From: Bacteroidota bacterium
Lineage (GTDB): Bacteria > Bacteroidota > Ignavibacteria > Tepidaquicellales > Tepidaquicellaceae
Length of the DNA stretch: 64,000 bases
Assembly (NCBI GenBank): GCA_018266835.1
Contig: JAFDZP010000004.1
Span: 186,001 to 250,000, forward strand
Reading direction: 5' to 3'
This document shows, piece after piece, positions 54,771 through 63,057 of this stretch. The notes below the pieces were generated by a model. The model saw only the letters and a list, made by a program, of their open reading frames with translations, had not been told where the DNA came from and did no database searches. The translations under genes and the position numbers were made by a program. Position 1 is the first letter of the stretch. Each line of letters opens with the position of its first letter.

Positions 54771-55394
54771 TTAGCAGTTTTGATACTTCCAATGCCGGGA
54801 CTTTCCTTCGGCAATCCATTCCACTGCCTGCTCCATTCTTTTATCACGGGTAGCTTCGGTTTTAGCTTCAGTAAGCCATTCCACATATTCCTTTTTCTTC
54901 GAGTAGCTGAACTCATCAAACACTTTTTTCGCAGCTTTGTTTTTACTTAATGCCTTTGTAAAATAATCGGGCACTACCAGTTCTTTTTTATCTGTAGCAG
55001 ATGCCTTCTTCTTCGGCGGTAATTTAATCCCTTCCTTATTCAATCGCGCAGCTTCCTTAATATACTTTATCATTATTTTATCTGCCGGCAGGTCCTTCAT
55101 GCTTGTTATTCTGCCGAAGTGACCCATCGCCTGCTCGCGTCCAACGTCAAGAATTTTATCCGGGTCAGCCATGATTGAACCTTTCCAGAAGCCGATTGCC
55201 ATGTGCTCCTTAAATGCAGCCATGCCGAACATCATTTCGTTGAGATAATCAAAGTGCGGAAAGCCCCACTTAATAGTTTCCTGAGTTTCCGGAACAGCTT
55301 TGTGAACAAGTTCGCGGACGTGTTTAAGGATTGGTTTTGCAAAGTCCTTTGATTTTTCTATGTAGGCGTCAATGCGTGGATCTTTTTTGCCCAT
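54771..55394 (-). CDS. YdeI/OmpD-associated (DUF1801-type) family protein
   Basis: 207 residues, cytosolic. The N-terminal DUF1801 part (IKWGFPHFDYLNEMMFGMAAFKEHMAIGF, about 42-70) is followed by a YdeI-type C-terminal part (PDYFTKALSKNKAAKKVFDEFSYSKKKEYVEWL). Members are linked to stress or bacteriocin protection but the function is not established. The stop lies near the terminator of tiny ORF 4, on the opposite strand. Confidence 0.85.
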   Translation of the reverse strand: MGKKDPRIDAYIEKSKDFAKPILKHVRELVHKAVPETQETIKWGFPHFDYLNEMMFGMAAFKEHMAIGFWKGSIMADPDKILDVGREQAMGHFGRITSMKDLPADKIMIKYIKEAARLNKEGIKLPPKKKASATDKKELVVPDYFTKALSKNKAAKKVFDEFSYSKKKEYVEWLTEAKTEATRDKRMEQAVEWIAEGKSRHWKYQNC

Positions 55395-55924
55395 GTTTTC
55401 TATTTAAGATTTAAGAAATATTTTTATAAAAGTCGGGTTTTTGTCGGGTTTCTGAACACAGATTCATTTAATATATATGATTGCGCAGATAGTAGCAAAA
55501 TAGTCGCATTTTATTATTCATTATTAATTACTAATTATTAATTATCAGAATTAGTCGGGAAAAAGTCGGGTTTTGGTCGGGTTTTGTTTTCATCCGCTTT
55601 GGCGGATTCCGCAAATTAAGAAATACTAATATTCCCTTTACAAACTTTACAAACTTTATAAACTTTCAACCACCTCTGCTAATATAATAAGAATAAAATT
55701 TTAATTAAAGAAATTGTTACCTATTAGTAGGAATAGGTTTTTAATTATGTATTACTGCTATAGCAGTCCCGTCTTTAGCGGGATGTATGTAGAATTATGA
55801 ATTACAATGAAGCTCGTCCCGCAAAGGTGGAGAGGGGCAGGGCGTGGTATCAATTCCCTCACGTATTATCTGCCTTTATTTTTGAAGAAGTTAAAAATAA
55901 GTTCAGATTAAGAATCCCACTGCT
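55395..55924 (+). repeat. repeat-rich intergenic region before the second YCF48-like gene
   Basis: 530 nt without a supported gene. It contains GTCGGGTTTTTGTCGGG motifs (55431-55451 and 55553-55586), a CCTATTAGTAGG word (55718), a GTCCCGTCTTTAGCGGGA palindrome (55767-55784) and a GTGGTATCAATTCCC end of the CCCCTCCTT element type. The composition matches the region before the paralogous gene at 36334. Confidence 0.7.
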
Positions 55925-57265
55925 ATGAGAAAGCATATTCTACTCTTCATTTCTACACTTCTACTCCTCGCAGGGTTTACTTATTATATTTCATCGACTC
56001 AATATTGGTATCAGCAGACAATGCCTGATTTGAATGGAAGGCAATTGACTGATTTGAAATTTGTTGATTCGTTAGTCGGGTTTGCATGTACTGACGGAAC
56101 TACATCAGACCATGCATACATTCTTAAAACTACTAATGGAGGGGATAACTGGAATATTGTATTGGAAAGAGCTAATACAACATTTAAAGTTTTAAAGTTT
56201 TTAGATAATAATTTTGGATATGCTGCTGCTAATCCTGATACACTTTATAAAACTACAAATGGTGGCACATCGTGGCAGACAATTTATTTAAACGGAACAT
56301 ATACTCGTGATATGACTGTATTAAATAAAGACACAATTTGGATTTGTTCTGATATAGATTTCGGGGGGGGGGTATTTGTAACGACAAATGGCGGAGTGAA
56401 CTGGATAAATAAATATAACGTTTTTGGGGGGAATCCAGCAAGAATATATATGCTAAACTATAATACAGGATTTATAGCAGGAAGTAATGCATCAAATGAC
56501 TATTTAAAGAAAACAACTAATGGGGGTTCCAACTGGACTACTATTGCAGGAGCCGGAGGATTTGGAGACATATATTTTCAAAATGATTTAACAGGGTGGA
56601 AATGCGCAAGCGGTAATTTTGAAAAGACTACAAATGGCGGCTTGAACTGGTCAAGACTTTTAAATCTTAGCTTTGGAAATCTTTCGACTGAGGTTCTCAG
56701 CTTTTCCGTTATAAATGCTGATACAATCTGGGCATCAGGAGGATTGATATATTATCCTAAGAATAATCAAACCAGGGGAATAATATACCGGACAACAAAC
56801 GGAGGTATAAATTGGACTTATCAGATACCTGATACAAGTATACATATCCCTGCTAAATATTTTTACACAAGATTTGTCGGAAGTAAACAAGGATGGGCTT
56901 ATACTGTTTCATCTACAAGAGGGGGAGTACATACGAAAGTTGGAGGTGATACAACCCATAATGTGTTAACCACTATTAAAGAATCACCAAGCGAATTAGC
57001 AAAACAATATAAACTCTACCAGAATTTCCCGAATCCTTTTAATCCGACAACAACAATCAATTACGAACTACGAGCGTCTAATTTTGTAGCTCTCAAAGTA
57101 TTTAATCTGCAAGGAAAAGAAATACAGACTTTAGTAAATAAGAAACAAAATATTGGAGTTTATTCAATAGAGTTTAACGGCAGCAATCTTTCAAGCGGAA
57201 TATATTTCTATTCACTTCAGACAGATAATTTTAAGGAAACTAAAAAAATGCTATTGGTGAAATAA
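55925..57265 (+). CDS. T9SS-sorted YCF48/BNR-like repeat protein (copy 2)
   Basis: 446 residues, a close paralogue of the protein at 36334-37662: same signal peptide pattern (MRKHILLFISTLLLLAGFTYY), same TTNGG-x-NW blades and a T9SS type A sorting tail (NFPNPFNPTTTINY ... KKMLLVK). The coding strand contains a G10 homopolymer (56363-56372) within a Gly-Gly-Gly stretch, where the paralogue has fewer Gly. That tract could slip during replication or be a sequencing artefact. Confidence 0.88.
   Translation: MRKHILLFISTLLLLAGFTYYISSTQYWYQQTMPDLNGRQLTDLKFVDSLVGFACTDGTTSDHAYILKTTNGGDNWNIVLERANTTFKVLKFLDNNFGYAAANPDTLYKTTNGGTSWQTIYLNGTYTRDMTVLNKDTIWICSDIDFGGGVFVTTNGGVNWINKYNVFGGNPARIYMLNYNTGFIAGSNASNDYLKKTTNGGSNWTTIAGAGGFGDIYFQNDLTGWKCASGNFEKTTNGGLNWSRLLNLSFGNLSTEVLSFSVINADTIWASGGLIYYPKNNQTRGIIYRTTNGGINWTYQIPDTSIHIPAKYFYTRFVGSKQGWAYTVSSTRGGVHTKVGGDTTHNVLTTIKESPSELAKQYKLYQNFPNPFNPTTTINYELRASNFVALKVFNLQGKEIQTLVNKKQNIGVYSIEFNGSNLSSGIYFYSLQTDNFKETKKMLLVK
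56363..56372 (+). repeat. G10 homopolymer in a T9SS cargo gene
   Basis: Ten consecutive G in an AT-rich coding sequence (DIDFGGGVFVT). It is the longest G run in the gene, with a G6 at about 56426. A one-base change would truncate the protein before its sorting domain. Confidence 0.9.
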
Positions 57266-57274
57266 AACAATATT

Positions 57275-57318
57275 TCCCCTCTCCTTACGAAGGAGACTTG
57301 TCCAGCTTTAGCGGGACA
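57275..57318 (+). repeat. CCCCTCTCCTT element fragment with GTCCAGCTTTAGCGGGAC palindrome
   Basis: A CCCCTCTCCTTACGAAGGAG hairpin interrupted by TTGTCCAGCTTTAGCGGGACA (57298-57318). The latter word also occurs at 35557-35573 next to another copy of the first. Nested insertion of one small palindrome in another is suggested. Confidence 0.7.
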
Positions 57319-57367
57319 GAATTCATTATGAACTGCTTCTGCCCTTCTATTTGTTTAACTTGCATAT

Positions 57368-58492
57368 ATGGATACAAGAAAAAAGAACTTATTGAACTAT
57401 TCCTTAGAGGAGCTGAAAGATATTGCAAAGGCGCTTGGCGATAAGGCATTCCGGGGCGAGCAGATATTCGAAGCGCTGCACAAAAGAAACGTTGATGAGA
57501 TATCGGAAATAAAATCTATCGGAGTTCCTTTACAGGAAAAACTTGCCGAGCATTATTTCATAGGTAAAGATAAGAATCAGTTAATTACAAATTCAAATTC
57601 AGATAAGACTCAGAAATTTTTATTTGAGATAGAGCCGGATAATAAAGGGAAGTCATATTTAATTGAAACTGTGTTAATCCGTGAAGAGGGAAGGAACACT
57701 GTATGCGTTTCTACTCAGGTCGGATGCAATGTAGGATGTGAATTCTGCGCAACGGGCAAGATGGGATTTTTGAAAAATCTTTCAGCAGCGGAAATTGTTT
57801 CTCAAGTGTATCAGGTTAAAAAATTATCGGGCGAAGAAATTACTAACATAGTTTTCATGGGAATGGGCGAGCCGTTTTTGAATTATAACAGCATGCTGAA
57901 GTCCTTAAAAATCCTTACTCACCCTAAAGGCATGGATTTATCTTCAAAGAGAATTACAGTTTCTACAGTGGGATTTGTAGATAAGATAAAAAAGTTCGCA
58001 GATGATTTAATGGCAGAGGAGAACAAAGAAATTAAAAACGTAAAGCTTGCGCTCTCGCTGCACTCCACTGATAACGGAATACGCGAATCAATTATTCCTA
58101 CATCAAAGAAAAATAAATTAGGAATGATTTACGATGAGCTGAGTTATTTTTATTCTAAAACAAAAAATAAAGTTACCTATGAGTATATTCACTTCCCTGA
58201 TTTGAATGATACCGATGATGATGTAAAGAGACTTGCAAGAATTTCACGGATGATTCCGAGTAATATTAACATAATTCCTTTTCACCCGATTCACTTCGAA
58301 CTCAAAACACCCTTAAATATTTATAATGGTTCGGATATTGATATTTCACTTTCAAATAAAAAATTATTTGAGTTTATTGGTAAGTTGAAAGATGAAAAGG
58401 TTGTGGTGAATTTAAGGTCAAGCGCAGGAGTTGATATAAACGCGGCGTGCGGACAACTTTCAATCTCAAACCAAGGCACTCTCACAAAATAA
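57368..58492 (+). CDS. rlmN: dual-specificity 23S rRNA/tRNA A2503/A37-C2 methyltransferase RlmN
   Basis: Radical SAM enzyme methylating C2 of A2503 in 23S rRNA (and A37 in some tRNAs). 374 residues. The iron-sulfur motif is C120-N-V-G-C124-E-F-C127, and the methyl-carrying cysteine C361 lies in DINAACGQLS near the end. MGMGEPFLNY and LSLHS are further signatures. The start is a plain ATG after a Bacteroidota-type leader. Confidence 0.97.
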   Translation: MDTRKKNLLNYSLEELKDIAKALGDKAFRGEQIFEALHKRNVDEISEIKSIGVPLQEKLAEHYFIGKDKNQLITNSNSDKTQKFLFEIEPDNKGKSYLIETVLIREEGRNTVCVSTQVGCNVGCEFCATGKMGFLKNLSAAEIVSQVYQVKKLSGEEITNIVFMGMGEPFLNYNSMLKSLKILTHPKGMDLSSKRITVSTVGFVDKIKKFADDLMAEENKEIKNVKLALSLHSTDNGIRESIIPTSKKNKLGMIYDELSYFYSKTKNKVTYEYIHFPDLNDTDDDVKRLARISRMIPSNINIIPFHPIHFELKTPLNIYNGSDIDISLSNKKLFEFIGKLKDEKVVVNLRSSAGVDINAACGQLSISNQGTLTK

Positions 58493-58517
58493 TTAAAGAA
58501 ATAACTTAACGAAAAAT

Positions 58518-59069
58518 TTGTATCAATTAATTTTATTTGGACCTCCCGGAGTAGGCAAAGGAACTCAGGCGGAGATGATAGCGTTAAAATTAAACCTGTT
58601 TCATTTATCCACAGGTGAAGTTTTACGAAAAGCAGTATCGGACGGAACGGATTTAGGTAAACAGGCAAAGGTGATTATGGACTCGGGGGCACTGGTCTCT
58701 GATGATATTATGATAGGGATTGTAAAGGACGCGCTTAATGCAAATGATAAGAGCGGCGGATTTATTTTAGACGGCTTTCCCAGAACAATTGCTCAGGCAG
58801 AAGCTCTGAATGTATTGTTCGGTGAAATGGGCTACAATAATGTAAGAGTATTGAATCTTACGGCTGATGACGGTGAACTGATATCGAGATTATTAAAAAG
58901 AGGAAGAAGTGATGACACTGAGGAAACTATTAAGCATAGATTAGAGGTTTATTATAGTTCTACTGCTCCCGTAAAAGGAGTATATGATAAACTGAACATG
59001 GTAACAGATGTAAACGGACTTGGAAGTAAAGAAGACATTAATAAAAAGATTCTGGAAATTTTAGAGTAA
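58518..59069 (+). CDS. adk: adenylate kinase
   Basis: AMP + ATP to 2 ADP. 183 residues, the short form with a reduced lid. P-loop GPPGVGKGT (8-16), DGFPRT and the lid-base RGRSDDTEE are visible. The start is TTG, 25 nt after rlmN, fixed by the MYQLILFGPPG opening. Confidence 0.95.
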   Translation: MYQLILFGPPGVGKGTQAEMIALKLNLFHLSTGEVLRKAVSDGTDLGKQAKVIMDSGALVSDDIMIGIVKDALNANDKSGGFILDGFPRTIAQAEALNVLFGEMGYNNVRVLNLTADDGELISRLLKRGRSDDTEETIKHRLEVYYSSTAPVKGVYDKLNMVTDVNGLGSKEDINKKILEILE

Positions 59070-59237
59070 AGCGCGAGCTTTAATTTAGAAAAATAATTTT
59101 TCCCTTAACTTAATTGCCCTCTCTTTTATTCCACCTCAGACGGAAATAAAATGGATTATATATTTGTAAAGAGTTTTTAATTTATTGCAATTTTAAATAT
59201 AATCTCATATTTTGTAACAAAATTTTAATATTTGCTT

Positions 59238-59585
59238 ATGTCATCAATTAAAATTACTGAAATCAAAGATAAGGACATTATCGTTATCGCTCCCAAAGGC
59301 AACTTTGTAGGCGGAGATGAAACCGATGAGCTAAGAGATACAATTAAAAAAATCTCTGATGAAGGTAATAAAAAATTAGTAATAGATTTGGGTGAAGTAC
59401 TTTATCTCAATTCAACAGCGCTGGGAGTTTTAATTTCTGCTCACGCAAATTATTCAAAGCGTGAAGGAAAGATTAAGCTTTGCCAGCTGAATAAAAATCT
59501 TGAAAATTTATTTGTCATCACAAAATTGGCGTTAATATTCGACTCATATCCTACACAGGAAGAGGCGATTACAAGTTTTTCTTAA
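59238..59585 (+). CDS. STAS-domain anti-sigma factor antagonist
   Basis: 115 residues from the ATG at 59238 (a TTG 6 nt earlier is less likely). A SpoIIAA/STAS fold with the phosphorylatable serine S59 in LYLNSTALGVLIS. Normally part of a partner-switching stress or sigma regulation circuit. No anti-sigma kinase or phosphatase is beside it in this window. Confidence 0.88.
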   Translation: MSSIKITEIKDKDIIVIAPKGNFVGGDETDELRDTIKKISDEGNKKLVIDLGEVLYLNSTALGVLISAHANYSKREGKIKLCQLNKNLENLFVITKLALIFDSYPTQEEAITSFS

Positions 59586-59666
59586 TAAAATGTAAAATTA
59601 CAAAATTAATTAATTTAAACAATCAAAGACCTTTGAATAAGGGTTAATGGAGGTTAAACTTTAACA

Positions 59667-60443
59667 ATGAAACAGTCAGTCTTTATTACTGTGCTTCTTA
59701 TAGTCGCATTAGTTGCTTCAATCGTGATTTTCCAATTTGGATTCGGTTCACCGGGAAATTTTAAAAATCCTGAAAAAACCGTTCCAACAAATTTAATGGG
59801 CGCAGTTTACCTCGGCGGTGCCATCGTACCGTTACTCTTGACCCTTATCATTATGGTAATAACTTTCACTGTTGAAAGACTTCTTTCATTAAGCAAAGCA
59901 AAAGGCCGCGGCCCGATTGAAACCTTCTTAAAGAAAGTGCAGGCTTCACTCCTTGACGGAGATGTGGAAGGGGCTATTGCTGCTTGTAACCAGCAGCGGG
60001 GCTCCATAGCAAATATCATCAAGCAAGGGCTGGACAGATATCAGACACTTGTTGGTGATAACAGACTTGAAGCCGAGCAAAAGCTTGCTGAAGTAACAGC
60101 AGCTATTGAAGAAGCTATGATGCTTGAAGTACCTCTACTTGAAAGAAACCTTGTTGCTTTGTCAACAATCGCTTCTGTATCAGTGTTGGTAGGTCTTTTC
60201 GGAACAGTAGTTGGTATGATCAAATCGTTCCAGGCGCTTGCAACAGCAGGTACACCTAATGCTGCAGAACTTTCAGCAGGTATCTCTGAAGCTCTTGTAA
60301 ATACAGCAGGCGGTCTTCTTGGCGCTATCATCGGAACAATTTCTTACAACTTCTTTGTAACAAAAGTTGGTAACATTACATATATGATTGACGAAGCTAC
60401 TTATAATATGCTTCAGATTTTAGCAGTAAAAGGTAAGAAATAA
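59667..60443 (+). CDS. MotA/TolQ/ExbB proton-channel protein
   Basis: 258 residues with three spans and a large cytoplasmic loop. The family core (LVALSTIASVSVLVGLFGTVVGMIKSF, about 151-177) and GISEALVNTAGGLLGAI are clear. It pairs with ExbD proteins to convert the proton gradient into force for TonB-type outer-membrane transport or another machine. The palindromic word GTTAAACTTTAAC sits just before the ATG after an AGGAGG-like site. ExbD follows after 32 nt. Confidence 0.92.
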   Translation: MKQSVFITVLLIVALVASIVIFQFGFGSPGNFKNPEKTVPTNLMGAVYLGGAIVPLLLTLIIMVITFTVERLLSLSKAKGRGPIETFLKKVQASLLDGDVEGAIAACNQQRGSIANIIKQGLDRYQTLVGDNRLEAEQKLAEVTAAIEEAMMLEVPLLERNLVALSTIASVSVLVGLFGTVVGMIKSFQALATAGTPNAAELSAGISEALVNTAGGLLGAIIGTISYNFFVTKVGNITYMIDEATYNMLQILAVKGKK

Positions 60444-60475
60444 TTAACTAAACAAGAAAATTTTAAAACGCAACA

Positions 60476-61066
60476 ATGGGCAAAAGCAGGTCAATAAAAA
60501 AGCCGGGTGTAAAGATAGATATGACTCCCCTTGTGGACGTGATTATGCTTCTGTTAACATTTTTCATGTTGACAGCTACCTTTAAAGCTGAGATGAGCGA
60601 AAACATTGAAGTTAAGCTCCCCAAATCTTTAAATGTCGATACTACAAAACTTCCCGAAAAAGACGTAATGACACTCTCCCTCACAAAGGTTGGCGATATT
60701 TACGTTGACGTAGATAACTTCAAAGTCAGAAAAGAAGTATTCGGAGATGAGTTCGGTATCGGTGTATATCATCCTGACAGCACAGGAAAAACTGAAGTAG
60801 AAATGACACAGAAAATCGGCGGAAAAGACGTAAAGAGAAAGCCGATCATTATGAATAAAGATAAGTTTGAAAAGACTCTTAGTGATTTACGGTTGTCATT
60901 AAAAAATATGACACAGAATAAATCTGATTTTAAAATTGTGCTTAAAGGCGATAAGGATGTTGATTTTGCAGTGGTAGAAGATTTAATGGCTTCATTAAAA
61001 AGCACCCGTAATACGAGGTTCTCGCTGGTAACTGATATAGATGCCGGAGAGCCCGGAAAAAAATAA
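60476..61066 (+). CDS. ExbD/TolR-like protein (copy 1)
   Basis: 196 residues. One N-terminal span with the conserved membrane aspartate D21 (IDMTPLVDVIMLLLTFFMLT), then a periplasmic domain about 35 residues longer than in the two following copies. Transmits motion from the ExbB-type channel. Confidence 0.92.
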   Translation: MGKSRSIKKPGVKIDMTPLVDVIMLLLTFFMLTATFKAEMSENIEVKLPKSLNVDTTKLPEKDVMTLSLTKVGDIYVDVDNFKVRKEVFGDEFGIGVYHPDSTGKTEVEMTQKIGGKDVKRKPIIMNKDKFEKTLSDLRLSLKNMTQNKSDFKIVLKGDKDVDFAVVEDLMASLKSTRNTRFSLVTDIDAGEPGKK

Positions 61067-61105
61067 CAAAATAATTTTCTAAATTTTATATAAGGAGAAT
61101 ACCTT

Positions 61106-61633
61106 ATGGCAGGCGGAGATTTTGACGCCGGGGATTCCGGGAATAGTCGGAAGAAACAACCCAAATGGAAAAAAGGCAAGAAAGTCGGTGTTCGTATTGA
61201 TATGACTCCGATGGTGGACGTGATTATGTTATTATTAACATTCTTCATGCTTACCACAACACTTGCAATGCCTCAGGTAATGCAGATCAACTTACCGAAA
61301 GGTGATGAAACCGATAAGGTTAAAGTTGATATGGGTAATGTGCTTTATATCAGAGTATCTGAAAAAGGCAATATCTATTTCTCTCAAGGTATATCAAACG
61401 GCACTGAAGCGCCACCTGAAAATGTGAGCTTCGCAAACATGAAGAGCAAATTAGAACAGCTTTATGCTGCCAATAATAATCTTCTTATACTTCTTAAATT
61501 CGACAGAAAGATGAAGTATAATACAATGGTTGATATCCTCGACGAAATAAATAAAGCTAAGATTGAAAAGAGATATTCATTCATGAAAATGGAAGATATC
61601 GATAAAGAAATCGTAAAGCGCGCCGAAGGCTAA
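61106..61633 (+). CDS. ExbD/TolR-like protein (copy 2)
   Basis: 175 residues. The span carries D38 (IDMTPMVDVIML), followed by a periplasmic domain with LPKGDE. It begins with a Gly/Lys/Asp-rich cytoplasmic lead. About two-thirds identical to copy 3 by eye. Confidence 0.92.
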   Translation: MAGGDFDAGDSGNSRKKQPKWKKGKKVGVRIDMTPMVDVIMLLLTFFMLTTTLAMPQVMQINLPKGDETDKVKVDMGNVLYIRVSEKGNIYFSQGISNGTEAPPENVSFANMKSKLEQLYAANNNLLILLKFDRKMKYNTMVDILDEINKAKIEKRYSFMKMEDIDKEIVKRAEG

Positions 61634-61646
61634 ATAAATTTTTACT

Positions 61647-61672
61647 CGTTACGATGCTCCGGCTTCGTAACG
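61647..61672. repeat. 26-bp dispersed palindrome, copy 3 (reverse orientation)
   Basis: CGTTACGA and TCGTAACG stem around TGCTCCGGCT: the reverse-complement form of the palindromes at 9069 and 21352. It is followed by a GCGAA...TTCGC hairpin with T7 (about 61687-61719), a terminator. Confidence 0.8.
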
Positions 61673-61732
61673 CAAGATTTTCAAAAAGCGAATTCACGAA
61701 AAGTTGGTTCGCTTTTTTGTTTTATTTGATCT

Positions 61733-61834
61733 AAACGCAAAGAACACAAAGGTAACGCAGAGTCCGCAAAGAATGGATTTTTTTACTATAACATCTTTGC
61801 GCTCTTCGCGATATACTCTGCGCTTTTTGCGTTT
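61733..61834. repeat. imperfect inverted repeat AACGCAAAG ... CTTTGCG
   Basis: AACGCAAAGAACACAAAGG with AACGCAGAG on one side, and CTTTGCGCTCTTCGCGA with CTCTGCGCTTTTTGCGTTT on the other, form an imperfect foldback of about 100 nt. This kind of repeat is common in genomes of this group. It lies between two exbD-like genes. Confidence 0.6.
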
Positions 61835-61871
61835 AAAAATAACAAAGGAACCAAATCAAAATGTTCTCAGT

Positions 61872-61900
61872 ATAAAGTTTTAACCAAACCAAAACTTTAT
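61872..61900 (+). promoter_or_regulatory. hairpin sequestering the start codon of ExbD copy 3
   Basis: ATAAAGTTTT and AAAACTTTAT form a perfect 10-bp stem with a 9-nt loop. The 3' arm includes the A and T of the ATG at 61899. Translation may be modulated by this stem, or the palindrome may be an accident of an A/T-rich leader. Confidence 0.45.
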
Positions 61901-62429
61901 GGCAGACTTCGATAGCAGCTCTGCTGTATCGGGAAACTCCCGCCACAAAAACCCTCATTCAGACAGTTTACTAAATGCCGGAGTAAAAATTGACATGACT
62001 CCCATGGTAGATGTAATTATGCTTCTCCTCACATTTTTTATGTTAACGACAACACTTGCAATGCCTCAGGCAATGCAGATAAATCTTCCGAAGGGAGATG
62101 AACATGTTGCAGTAAATATGGGAAACATTGCAACTATAAGAGTATCTGAGAAAGGAAATATTTTTTTATCGCAAGGACTTGAAAGCGGAAGGGAGCTTCC
62201 TCCCGAGAAAGTGAGCTTTGCAGATATCGGCAGCAGGTTAACGCAGCTTTCAAAATCTAACAGTAACTTACTTTTGTTTTTGAAGTTTGACAGGAATATG
62301 AAATATAAAACCATGGTGGATATTCTTGATGAAATAAACATGTCAGTTGAAAAAGATAATAGAAGATTTTCTATTAAAAAAATGGAAGCTGCTGATTTGG
62401 AGATAGTAAAAGAAGCAGAAGGTTCATAA
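61899..62429 (+). CDS. ExbD/TolR-like protein (copy 3)
   Basis: 176 residues. D38 lies in the membrane motif IDMTPMVDVIMLL, and a LPKGDE periplasmic core is shared with copy 2. It is separated from copy 2 by 265 nt of repeats and a terminator, so it is probably transcribed separately. Confidence 0.92.
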   Translation: MADFDSSSAVSGNSRHKNPHSDSLLNAGVKIDMTPMVDVIMLLLTFFMLTTTLAMPQAMQINLPKGDEHVAVNMGNIATIRVSEKGNIFLSQGLESGRELPPEKVSFADIGSRLTQLSKSNSNLLLFLKFDRNMKYKTMVDILDEINMSVEKDNRRFSIKKMEAADLEIVKEAEGS

Positions 62430-62490
62430 TTTTCTTATTCTGATTTTCTTATACTGATTTTCTTATTCCGTTTTCTTATTCTGATTTTAT
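62430..62490. repeat. 14-bp tandem repeat, about four copies
   Basis: The unit TTTTCTTATTCTGA is repeated with small changes directly after the third exbD-like gene. Confidence 0.7.
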
Positions 62491-62511
62491 TCTTCTCAAA
62501 CATATAATTCA

Positions 62512-62546
62512 AAGCGAGTCCGAAACCACAGGATTCGCTTTTTTGT
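62512..62546 (+). terminator. terminator after the third exbD-like gene
   Basis: AAAGCGAGTCC and GGATTCGCTTT form a near-perfect 11-bp stem, followed by a T-rich run. Confidence 0.8.
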
Positions 62547-62575
62547 TTTAAACCGAATATAACGTATATTTTAAG

Positions 62576-62583
62576 TATATTTG
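62576..62583 (+). promoter_or_regulatory. possible -7 element (TAnnTTTG) of the next gene
   Basis: TATATTTG, 19 nt before the TTG start at 62603 and just after a terminator. No -33 element at normal spacing was found. Confidence 0.35.
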
Positions 62584-62602
62584 TTATGTATAAATACAGA
62601 AA

Positions 62603-62974
62603 TTGAGAAAAATATTTTTAATATTAGTTCTTTTAGTAAGCGGAATTTGTTATGCGCAGAGTGACAGCGTTACAAAATCTCTTAATGAAACTTCACCTTC
62701 ATTTAGCAGATACAAACAATATGAATATGAAGGTATATGGCCTGAACAAAGTCCGGGTATGACAATATTTATTGTGTCAATATTAAGCGCAATTATTATC
62801 GGTCTGATAATTCTTGTTATCAGAAAATCAAAAGGATATGGCAGTACTGTTATTGTCGGAGGATTTCCAAGAGGTTCGATACGCAGGCATTACATAAGCA
62901 GTTCAAGTATATACAGCAAACGTAAAAAAAGAGGAAGCGGACCTGTTGGCGGAGCATTTATGGGCGGCTGGTAG
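62603..62974 (+). CDS. small membrane protein with a Gly/Arg-rich tail
   Basis: 123 residues, TTG start; an upstream ATG leads to an early stop, so TTG is preferred. It has a signal-like N-terminus (CYAQ), one further span (MTIFIVSILSAIIIGLIILVI, about 53-73) and a basic Gly/Ser tail ending FMGGW. Its N-terminus resembles the following TPM protein. Function unknown; probably a partner of that protein. Confidence 0.65.
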   Translation: MRKIFLILVLLVSGICYAQSDSVTKSLNETSPSFSRYKQYEYEGIWPEQSPGMTIFIVSILSAIIIGLIILVIRKSKGYGSTVIVGGFPRGSIRRHYISSSSIYSKRKKRGSGPVGGAFMGGW

Positions 62975-63057
62975 TTTTTTCAATTAAAAATTTACAATTT
63001 GTAATTAACAGGATATATTTTTATTAAATGATTTAAGATTAAAGCAGACAGTAATAA

